A stretch of 24,970 bases of DNA. It comes from JBOHRE01 sp050732635. Lineage in GTDB: Bacteria > Gemmatimonadota > Gemmatimonadetes > Longimicrobiales > RSA9. The translations under genes and the position numbers were made by a program. The notes beneath the pieces were generated by a model. It did not search any database, had not been told where the DNA came from, and saw only the letters and a program-made list of their open reading frames with translations. Each line of letters begins with the position of its first letter. Position 1 is the stretch's first letter. Positions 16,380-22,240 of the stretch are shown here, one piece after another. The stretch is from assembly GCA_050732635.1 (NCBI GenBank), contig JBOHRE010000048.1, positions 1 through 24,970 of the forward strand, written 5' to 3'.

Positions 16380-16407
16380 TCGTACGTCCGGCGCTTCTGC
16401 CAGGTGT

Positions 16408-16836
16408 TCAGGTGCGTCCCGATTTCATGGTGACCAGGATCACGCCGTCCCCCGAATTCGTGCCGTAGTAGGTCGTGCCGTCCAGGCCGTTCAGGAAACG
16501 GATCGAGGCAACGTCCCGGGCCGGGATGCGGTTCAGGTCCACCAGATCCGCGATGCGGGCGCCGTCAATGAAGACTGCGGGCCGATCGCTCAGCTCGATG
16601 CTGGATTGCCCGCGTCGAGCAATACCCGTGGCCCGGCCGTCGCGACCCTGCGATACCAGCAAGCCGGGCAGCGTACGGCGCAGCGCCTCGAACAGCGTCG
16701 TAGCCCCCGACGCCGCAATCTCATCCTCCGTCACAATGCGTTCCGTACCCCGGTCCGAAATTTCGGAGCTTCGCGGCTGGACCGCGCAGGCGCTTGTGAG
16801 AGTGGCGGCGAGAATGAGACAGGCTGAGCGACGCAT
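16408..16836 (-). CDS. Plug-only lipoprotein (TonB-receptor plug domain, no barrel)
   Basis: A 142-residue lipoprotein. ATG 16836 has GGAGGG seven bases upstream and starts a lipoprotein signal MRRSACLILAATLTSAC with lipidated Cys17; a frame extension to 16863 adds nine residues without a ribosome-binding site. The mature part is a well-conserved plug domain: IVTEDEIAASGATTLFEALR, PGLLVSQG, then RPAVFIDGARIADLVDLNRI, DVASIRFLNGLDGTTYYGT and the closing DGVILVTMKSG. It stops where a receptor would enter its barrel. It is convergent with susC/susD pair 2. Being lipid-anchored, it may sit in the periplasm or at the outer membrane. Its plug matches the receptor consensus better than the two other barrel-less proteins in this window do. 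Role unknown. Confidence 0.83.
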   Translation of the reverse strand: MRRSACLILAATLTSACAVQPRSSEISDRGTERIVTEDEIAASGATTLFEALRRTLPGLLVSQGRDGRATGIARRGQSSIELSDRPAVFIDGARIADLVDLNRIPARDVASIRFLNGLDGTTYYGTNSGDGVILVTMKSGRT

Positions 16837-16910
16837 GTTGGGGCCCTCCGGAGTGTGGTGCACCCTAAATATCGCAGCGTCGCCCGAGAAAAGAAAGGCA
16901 GTGGTTGTCG

Positions 16911-17113
16911 AAGTGTAAGGGATGTGAGCAAGTGTGAGAGTAAAGGGGTAGTGTAAGTGTAAGTGTAAGTGTAAGCGGTGAGAGCAAAGTGCAAGCGGGC
17001 GAGCTGTGAGCCGCTCACTTAGACTTACACTTGCTTTACCCTACTCTGACACTTGCTCTCATCCCTTACACTTCCACTTACTCTCCCACTTGCTCTCATC
17101 CCTTACACTTCCA
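16911..17113. repeat. Inverted pair of GTGTAAG-type repeat arrays, copy 2
   Basis: The left array (16911-16980, plus orientation) includes four perfect GTGTAA hexamers at 16951-16974. The right array (about 17019-17113) is the same kind of sequence on the minus strand and holds two exact copies of a 25-mer (17052-17076 and 17089-17113) that is also at 711-735 on the plus strand. The stretches 16911-16942 and 17042-17073 are inverted repeats with 30 of 32 bases matching. Between the arrays lies GTGAGC-C-GCTCAC (17006-17018). A transcript through this block could fold into a long hairpin. The block fills the gap between the kamA 3' end and the promoter region of the plug-only lipoprotein; no gene is seen in it. 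Confidence 0.8.
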
Positions 17114-18263
17114 TTTCCACTGCATCACACCTCCCTCGCGTACCGCTCCCATTGCCATTCAACACAGGCAGCCCGACGCGTCCCTCCTGCTTCGGCACCG
17201 GATACCGAAACTCCTTACCCTCATAATTCCGCAGCACGATCTCGTCATCGGTGATTGCTTGCACGTACTCCGGCAGGATCGGGATCTTGCCGCCGCCGCC
17301 GGGCGCATCGATCACGAAATGAGGCACGCACAGGCCGCTGGTCCAACCTCGGATCGCGCGCACGATCTCGAGTCCCTTCTGAATGCTCGTGCGGAAGTGT
17401 TCACCGCCGGCGACGACGTCCGCCTGATAGATGTAGTATGGCCGCACTCGTGCCCGAACCAGCCGCTGCATGAGCAGCTTCATGATGGCCGGGTCATCGT
17501 TGACGCCCTTCAGCAGGACGGTCTGGCAGCCGAGGGGTGCGCCGGCATCGGCCAGCATGGCGAGAGCCGTTTCGGCCGCCGGCGTGAGCTCGTCGGGGTG
17601 GTTGAAGTGCACGTTGATGAAGACCGGGTGATGCCTGCGCACGATGTCGCAGAGTTCCGGCGTAATCCGTTCCGGCAGGTGGCTCGGCATGCGCGTGTGG
17701 ATGCGGATCACCTCGATATGCGGGATCTCGCGCAGTGTACGGAGAAAATACTCGATGCGGCGGTCGGACAACATGAACGGATCGCCGCCGGACAGGATCA
17801 CGTCGCGCACCTCGGTGTGCTCGCGCAGATACGCGAAGGCCGAATCGAACTGGTTCAGCGGGATCTTCTCGGGATCGCCGACCTTACGGCGCCGCGTGCA
17901 GAAGCGGCAGTAGGTGGCGCAGACCGGTGATACCAGAAACAGCACGCGATCCGGATACCGGTGCGTCAGATTGGGGACCGGCGAATCGCGGTCCTCGCTG
18001 AGCGAGTCGACGATGCCGTCCTCGACGATGTTTTCCTGCGCCGTCGGCACATATTGCGTCCAGGCCTGGTCACCGACCTGCCGAATCATGGCGAGTGCCG
18101 CTGGCGTGATGCGCAGGTTGAAGGTGTCGATCGCCGCCTGCACCTCTTTGCGATCGATGTGCTGCTCGCCGAATCGCGCCACCAGGTCATCGACCGTGAC
18201 CACACTTCGTCGCAGGATGTCCTGCCAGCTCTTGCCGGCCTCGTTGCTGCCGTTCTGTTTCAT
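17103..18263 (-). CDS. KamA-family radical SAM protein, probable lysine 2,3-aminomutase
   Basis: A 386-residue radical-SAM/PLP enzyme predicted to convert L-lysine to beta-lysine in the cytoplasm. It has the radical-SAM cluster motif CATYCRFC (Cys115, 119, 122), the SAM-binding-type LSGGDPF, and the PLP-lysine motif PGGGGKIP (Lys326). The two acidic residues that recognise the lysine side chain in characterised lysine 2,3-aminomutases appear as Asp282 (YQADVVAGGEHFR) and Asp319 (FVIDAPGG), which argues against glutamate 2,3-aminomutase. It is longer than the EF-P-modifying EpmB enzymes. The C-terminal cysteine cluster that binds interface zinc in clostridial enzymes is not seen; only Cys379 remains. 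Its ATG overlaps the GNAT stop by ATGA. The last codons and TAA stop come from the repeat block. Product identity is well supported; its biochemical fate is inferred from the operon. Confidence 0.9.
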   Translation of the reverse strand: MKQNGSNEAGKSWQDILRRSVVTVDDLVARFGEQHIDRKEVQAAIDTFNLRITPAALAMIRQVGDQAWTQYVPTAQENIVEDGIVDSLSEDRDSPVPNLTHRYPDRVLFLVSPVCATYCRFCTRRRKVGDPEKIPLNQFDSAFAYLREHTEVRDVILSGGDPFMLSDRRIEYFLRTLREIPHIEVIRIHTRMPSHLPERITPELCDIVRRHHPVFINVHFNHPDELTPAAETALAMLADAGAPLGCQTVLLKGVNDDPAIMKLLMQRLVRARVRPYYIYQADVVAGGEHFRTSIQKGLEIVRAIRGWTSGLCVPHFVIDAPGGGGKIPILPEYVQAITDDEIVLRNYEGKEFRYPVPKQEGRVGLPVLNGNGSGTRGRCDAVEMEV

Positions 18264-18781
18264 TCTCGGATCTGCCCGTTCGAAGGAAAGCGCTTGGCGA
18301 AGATCACTCGATCATCGCCGGGACCGTAATAGTCCGGGACTCGTGCGACTTCGTCGTAGCCGCGGCGCGCGTAGAAGCGCCGCGTGGGTTCATACGCCGG
18401 CTGTGACGAGGTCTCGATGATCACGAGTCGTGCTTTCTGACGGGCTAGCCTTCGCTCCACCTCCTGGAGAAGTAGCGTCCCGACCCCGCGACCATGCGCC
18501 TCCGGCCGCACTGCGATCCAGTACAGATCCCAGGTGCCGGTCGTGCACGGTGTGGGGCCATAGCAGACATAGCCGAGCAGCGTTCCGTTCTGGGAGAAGG
18601 CGCCCAGCGCGGTGTAGTCCTGCCCGGGTTTGGCGAAACACGCATCCAGAACTTCCAAGGCGACGGCGATCTCACCGTCGCGGAACACGCGCGCGGCGCG
18701 GAGGATTCGCTCCACGGCGGGCCTGCTTTCGCGCGACAGCGGCACGATTCGCGTCGCATGCAGCAGCGCAGGCGGGTTCAC
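18260..18781 (-). CDS. GNAT-family N-acetyltransferase
   Basis: A 173-residue acetyltransferase. The acetyl-CoA-binding motif A reads WIAVRPEAHGRGVGTLLLQEVE, and motif B is FYARRGYDEVARVPDYYGPGDD. GNAT enzymes move an acetyl group from acetyl-CoA to an amine; here an amine of beta-lysine or of its ligation product is the natural candidate. The start is GTG 18781, overlapping the upstream ATP-grasp stop as GTGA, and the stop overlaps kamA as ATGA, so the three genes are translationally coupled. It is shorter than the beta-lysine acetyltransferases (AblB) of methanogens (about 270 residues), so it may be analogous to AblB rather than the same family. An unrelated specificity cannot be excluded. 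Confidence 0.88.
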   Translation of the reverse strand: MNPPALLHATRIVPLSRESRPAVERILRAARVFRDGEIAVALEVLDACFAKPGQDYTALGAFSQNGTLLGYVCYGPTPCTTGTWDLYWIAVRPEAHGRGVGTLLLQEVERRLARQKARLVIIETSSQPAYEPTRRFYARRGYDEVARVPDYYGPGDDRVIFAKRFPSNGQIRE

Positions 18782-19740
18782 GGCCGCGCCTCGGCGAGCA
18801 CGTGTGCGATCAACTCGGCATAGGTCCAGCCGGCCGCGTCGGCCATGCGCGCCAACCCGGCCGACGGCGCGAGGTCCGCGTTGGGGTTCACGTCCAGGAC
18901 GTAGGCGCTACCGTCGTCGTCGAGCCGCAGGTCGACTCGGCCATAGCCGGCGCCGCCAATGAGCGACCACGCTTGCAGCGCGAGCGAGGTCAGCCGCGCC
19001 GCGAGCGGCGGCGTGAGTGGAGCGGGACAGACCGGGCGCGTCGCCTGATCTTCGGCGGATTCCGCGTGCCACTTGCCGGCATAGCTGACGATGGGCGAGG
19101 CGCCAGCCGGCAGTGCCTCGAACACGATCTCCGACAGGGGCAGCACGTGCGCGCCCACGACGCCGACGTTGACCTCGCGCTGGCCGACGAGCTGCTGCAC
19201 GAGCAGCGGCGCGTAGCGGGCGCCCGTTTGCCACGCGCGGTGCAGCTCAGGGCGGTCGTGAACGACCGAATCCTGGGTGATGCCCACCGAGCCGTCCTCT
19301 CCTGCAGGCTTCACGATTGCCGGAAAGGTCGCCCACTCCGCGGGGGGGTCGCCGTCGCGCTCACGCTGCCAGCGCGGCACCGGCAGCCCGGCGAATTCCA
19401 GCAAGGCGTTCACGCGATCCTTGCGACGCGCGAGGGCCAGGGTTTCGGCGCTGCTGCCGGTGAGTGGCACGCCGAGCAGCTCGACGGCGGCCGCGACGGC
19501 GGCCTCGAGCGAGGCGCGCCCGCCAACGCCCTCGCACAGGTTGAACGCGGCGTCACAGCGCGCGGCCTCGAGGCGCGCGAGCCAGGCGAGCGGCGCTCTG
19601 CCCACGGCGACGCGGATTGGCCAGTGACCGAGCCCGCGCAGGGCGCTGTCGACAGCGTCGACGGCCTCGAGCACGCCCCGCTCGTCGGCAGTCGCCTGCG
19701 GCCGGGTTTCGACGGCGTCGTAGAGGATCGCGATGCGCAT
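18778..19740 (-). CDS. ATP-grasp ligase, D-Ala-D-Ala ligase-like (second of a pair)
   Basis: A 320-residue ATP-grasp enzyme. The N-terminal domain carries DAAFNLCEGVGG and LLGVPLTGSSAETL, typical of D-Ala-D-Ala-ligase relatives. The ATP-grasp core has FPAIVKPAGEDGSVGI (ATP-binding Lys), LLVQQLVGQREVNVGVVG and YGRVDLRLDDDGSAYVLDVN (metal-binding Asp/Asn), then a C-terminal GWTYAELIAHVL. These enzymes activate a carboxylate as acyl phosphate and join it to an amine. The start ATG 19740 overlaps the preceding stop in TGATG. It is a distant paralogue of the next gene upstream. The serine/tyrosine environment of true Ddl enzymes is not obvious, so it is probably not the cell-wall ligase. Likely substrates are beta-lysine and another amino acid, inferred from kamA in the operon. 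Confidence 0.87.
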   Translation of the reverse strand: MRIAILYDAVETRPQATADERGVLEAVDAVDSALRGLGHWPIRVAVGRAPLAWLARLEAARCDAAFNLCEGVGGRASLEAAVAAAVELLGVPLTGSSAETLALARRKDRVNALLEFAGLPVPRWQRERDGDPPAEWATFPAIVKPAGEDGSVGITQDSVVHDRPELHRAWQTGARYAPLLVQQLVGQREVNVGVVGAHVLPLSEIVFEALPAGASPIVSYAGKWHAESAEDQATRPVCPAPLTPPLAARLTSLALQAWSLIGGAGYGRVDLRLDDDGSAYVLDVNPNADLAPSAGLARMADAAGWTYAELIAHVLAEARP

Positions 19741-20765
19741 CAGGCCATCCCGTAGCGCCGCAGCGCGATCCGCAGCACGCGCAGGATCAGCGCATCGTAG
19801 CTCATGCCGGCGGCTCGCGCCGCCTTCGGCAGACACGAGTTCTGGCGCGGATCGGGAAGGATGCCGGGCAGCGGATTCACCTCCAGCACGTGGGCGCGGC
19901 CGTGGCGGTCCAGGCGCACGTCGACGCGGGCCCAATCGCGACAGCCGAGGGCCCGGTAGGCGGCCAGCGCGGCAGCTGCGATCTCGCGTGAGAGGGGCAG
20001 GTCGATCCGGGCGGGACAGTCGAAGATCTGGAGCGGCCGCTCGCTCGTGTCCCACACCCACTTCGCTTCGTAGCCGTAGATCGGCGGTGCCCCGGCGGGC
20101 AGCGCGTCGAAGCGGATCTCGACCAGCGGCAAGGTCTCGGCTTCCCGTCCGTTCCCGACCACGGCACAGGTGAACTCGCGGCCGTCCAGGAACTCTTCGA
20201 CCAGCGCTGGCTGCGCGTAGCGTTCGAGAACGAGTTCGACGCGGCTGCGCAGCGCGTCCCGGGTGATACAGATCGCGCCCGCATCGATGCCTTTGCTGGA
20301 GCCCTCGTAGAGCGGCTTCACGAGCGCCGGCAGAGGAAAGCCCAACGGCGGCTCGGGTCCCGCGCCGTTGCCAGCAACGAAGTGGAGTGGCGTCCGCACC
20401 CCGTGTGCGAGAAAGACTTCCTTGGCCCGGCTCTTGTCGAGTGCCAGCCCCAGCGTCAGCGGGTCGCTCGCCGTGTACGGCACGCCGTAGAACTCGCAGA
20501 TGGCTGGCACGTGCCCCTCGCGATTGGGCCCCTCGAGCCCTTCGGCGATGTTGAACACGATGTCGGGGCGCACCTGCCGGAGGCGGGCGGGGAACTCGGC
20601 GTCCGCCTCCAGACGAATGACCTCGCCCGCCTGGGCCAGGGCCGCTTCAACCGCGGCGATCGTTCGGGGGTCGTCCCACTCCGCATACGCGTCGTGGGAC
20701 CCACTACCGGGAGGTTCTTCTTCCTCCGGCCGCTGGTTGTAGGCGAATCCGATGCGGAGGGTCAT
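19740..20765 (-). CDS. ATP-grasp ligase, D-Ala-D-Ala ligase-like (first of a pair)
   Basis: A 341-residue ATP-grasp enzyme. Family features are DIVFNIAEGLEGPNREGHVP, YGVPYTASDPLTLGLALDK, the ATP-binding PALVKPLYEGSSKGI, the hinge QPALVEEFLDGREFTC, and the metal and phosphate site WARVDVRLDRHGRAHVLEVN followed by PLPGILPDPRQNSCLPKAAR. The last part is close to the Ddl signature with its Ser-containing loop. It should form an amide or peptide-like bond using ATP in the cytoplasm. ATG 20765 has no Shine-Dalgarno but overlaps a possible 30-residue leader ORF as ATGA. The stop overlaps the second ligase by one base. A D-Ala-D-Ala ligase for the cell wall is the alternative, but pairing with a second ligase, a GNAT and KamA points to a dedicated small-molecule pathway. 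Confidence 0.87.
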   Translation of the reverse strand: MTLRIGFAYNQRPEEEEPPGSGSHDAYAEWDDPRTIAAVEAALAQAGEVIRLEADAEFPARLRQVRPDIVFNIAEGLEGPNREGHVPAICEFYGVPYTASDPLTLGLALDKSRAKEVFLAHGVRTPLHFVAGNGAGPEPPLGFPLPALVKPLYEGSSKGIDAGAICITRDALRSRVELVLERYAQPALVEEFLDGREFTCAVVGNGREAETLPLVEIRFDALPAGAPPIYGYEAKWVWDTSERPLQIFDCPARIDLPLSREIAAAALAAYRALGCRDWARVDVRLDRHGRAHVLEVNPLPGILPDPRQNSCLPKAARAAGMSYDALILRVLRIALRRYGMA

Positions 20766-20854
20766 GCGGGCTGATGCTTGCGCATGAAAAAACGCCTCGC
20801 CGCAGAGGGCAGAGGCGCGCAGAAGCGAATCGCGCGGTGCTTCTCGTCGATCAT
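20762..20854 (-). CDS. Possible leader peptide of the ligase-KamA operon, 30 aa
   Basis: An ORF from ATG 20854 to TGA 20762 that overlaps the first ligase start as ATGA, the same coupling used by the other genes of the operon. The peptide is basic, with five Arg, two Lys and two His, and starts MIDEKHRAIRFC. No Shine-Dalgarno is seen; a candidate -10 box ends 8 bases before the ATG, so the mRNA could be nearly leaderless. The attenuator-like hairpin lies inside this ORF. Coding is unproven; it may simply be a chance frame across a regulatory hairpin. Confidence 0.3.
   Translation of the reverse strand: MIDEKHRAIRFCAPLPSAARRFFMRKHQPA
20787..20817 (-). terminator. Intrinsic terminator / attenuator before the ligase-KamA operon
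   Basis: On the minus strand CGCCTC (20817-20812) pairs with GAGGCG (20798-20793). An inner GCC/GGC pair behind a one-base bulge makes nine pairs, with a 6-base loop, and six T residues follow (20792-20787). It ends 22 bases before the first ligase start, and no annotated minus-strand gene lies upstream that it could close. This position fits transcription attenuation. The GCAGAGG-like wording also resembles common dispersed intergenic repeats, which is the alternative. Confidence 0.55.
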
Positions 20855-20862
20855 GGTCTGAA

Positions 20863-20891
20863 AGTGTAATGCAAACCGGCGATGAGTGGAA
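20863..20891 (-). promoter_or_regulatory. Candidate promoter of the ligase-KamA operon
   Basis: On the minus strand TTCCAC (20891-20886), a 17-base spacer, and TACACT (20868-20863). The -10 matches consensus in four of six positions and the -35 in three. Transcription would begin close to the ATG at 20854. It lies back to back with the aroB promoter, whose -35 starts at 20900. Confidence 0.35.
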
Positions 20892-20899
20892 GGCCCACG

Positions 20900-20928
20900 T
20901 TGGCGGCAGCCGGCCGAGGCTCTAGCTT
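20900..20928 (+). promoter_or_regulatory. Candidate promoter of aroB
   Basis: TTGGCG (20900-20905), 17 bases, TAGCTT (20923-20928). The same TAGCTT -10-like word occurs before the AMP-ligase gene. A start near 20936 would exclude the in-frame ATG at 20886 as the aroB start. Confidence 0.45.
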
Positions 20929-21002
20929 GGGGCTGCGCCGGCCCGGCCCTCCAGAGCCGCAGCCGGTACGGGGATGACCATTCCTGGCTCGCGACGACCG
21001 TC

Positions 21003-22121
21003 TTGAACACTCCCGCACCCCGCCGGATTCGGGTCGAGCCGAGGCCGAGTCCACCGCCGGGCTACGACGTCCTGGTGCAGGCCGGCGTCCTTGGCGAGCT
21101 GCCGCTCCTGCTGCGCAGTACGGCCCCAGCGAGCCATTACGTGATCATCACCGATGAGCCCGTATCCCAGCGCTATGGCGTCGCGCTCGCGGACCGCCTC
21201 GAGGCGGCCGGCCAGCCCGTGACGCTGCTGTCCGTGCCGAGCGGCGAGGCACAGAAGACGCGCGCGCGCTGGACGGAGCTCACCGATCGCATGATCGACC
21301 GCGGCGTAGCCCGGGACGCGGCCGTCGTGGCGCTCGGCGGTGGCGTGATCGGCGATCTGGCCGGCTTCGTCGCCGCGACCTACATGCGTGGGCTGCCCGT
21401 GGTCCAGGTCCCCACCACGCTTCTGGCCATGGTGGACGCGTCGGTCGGCGGCAAGTGCGCCGTGGACACGCCCGGCGGCAAGAACCTCGTCGGCGTGATC
21501 CGCCAACCACGTCTGGTCGCCTGCGACCCACTCGTGCTCGGTTCGTTGCCGCCGGAAGCGTACCGGGCCGGCCTTGCCGAGGCCGTGAAGCACGGCGCGA
21601 TCGCGGATCGCGACTACTTCGAGTCGATCCGCGATCACGCCGACGCCCTGCTCGGCCGCGACCCGACGGCACTCGCCGAGCTGATCGCCGGGTCCGTGCA
21701 GATCAAGGCGGGCGTCGTGAGCGCTGACCCCGAGGAAACCGGAGCCCGTCAGGCCCTCAACTTCGGTCATACCGTCGCCCACGCGCTGGAGACCCTCTCC
21801 GGCTACCGGCTGGCGCATGGCGATGCGGTCGCGATCGGCATGGGTATCGAGGCCGAGCTCGGGGAAGCCGCTGGCCTCACCGAGCCCGGCACCGCGGCAA
21901 CGCTGCGCGCTGTCCTCGCTTCGCTCGGCCTGCCGAGCCACCCGCCCGAGGCTTATCCCGGCGACGTCGTTGCCCGTCAGATGCTCCGTGACAAGAAGGT
22001 CCGCGCTGGCCGCACCCGCTTCGTGCTGCTCCGCCGCTTGGGCGAGCTCGCCCGCGACGCTTCCGGCGCCTGGTCCATAGAGATCGATCCCGCACTCACG
22101 CTCGATGTTCTCGGCCGCTGA
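21003..22121 (+). CDS. aroB: 3-dehydroquinate synthase
   Basis: AroB turns DAHP into 3-dehydroquinate, the second step of the shikimate pathway, using NAD and a divalent metal. Diagnostic stretches are VVALGGGVIGDLAGFVAATY, PTTLLAMVDASVGGKCAVD with NLVG after it, AEAVKHGAIAD (metal-binding Glu), and NFGHTVAHALE with the two metal-binding His residues. The C-terminus has LRDKKVRAGRTRFVLL. The start is unsure: TTG 21003 is chosen because the aroB promoter candidate lies between it and the in-frame ATG at 20886, and it gives 372 residues, normal for the family. No clear Shine-Dalgarno is present. It is divergent from the ligase-KamA operon, and no other shikimate gene is nearby. Confidence 0.93.
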   Translation: MNTPAPRRIRVEPRPSPPPGYDVLVQAGVLGELPLLLRSTAPASHYVIITDEPVSQRYGVALADRLEAAGQPVTLLSVPSGEAQKTRARWTELTDRMIDRGVARDAAVVALGGGVIGDLAGFVAATYMRGLPVVQVPTTLLAMVDASVGGKCAVDTPGGKNLVGVIRQPRLVACDPLVLGSLPPEAYRAGLAEAVKHGAIADRDYFESIRDHADALLGRDPTALAELIAGSVQIKAGVVSADPEETGARQALNFGHTVAHALETLSGYRLAHGDAVAIGMGIEAELGEAAGLTEPGTAATLRAVLASLGLPSHPPEAYPGDVVARQMLRDKKVRAGRTRFVLLRRLGELARDASGAWSIEIDPALTLDVLGR

Positions 22122-22136
22122 CGTTTCCCCCGCTGT

Positions 22137-22166
22137 TTGACGGATCCCCGGTACCGCGGCTAGCTT
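22137..22166 (+). promoter_or_regulatory. Candidate promoter of the AMP-ligase gene
   Basis: TTGACG (22137-22142), 18 bases, TAGCTT (22161-22166), starting 15 bases after the aroB stop. A start near 22173 fits the downstream ATG 22241 and argues against the GTG at 22175 being the initiator. Confidence 0.45.
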
Positions 22167-22240
22167 CCGGACCAGTGGAGAATCGATCGGTCGGCGCCCG
22201 GCAACCTGCGACCGGGCGGCGGTTGGGGGAGCGTGATCCC

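Noticed and set aside
16951..16974. CRISPR or satellite array
   Set aside because: The units are 6-7 bases and contiguous, with no spacers of uniform length and no cas genes nearby.
20886..21002. ATG 20886 as the start of aroB
   Set aside because: It lies upstream of the candidate promoter, and the 39 added residues have no AroB similarity.
20922..21941. Minus-strand open frame of 339 codons opposite aroB
   Set aside because: AroB motifs are on the plus strand; the antisense frame has no family resemblance.
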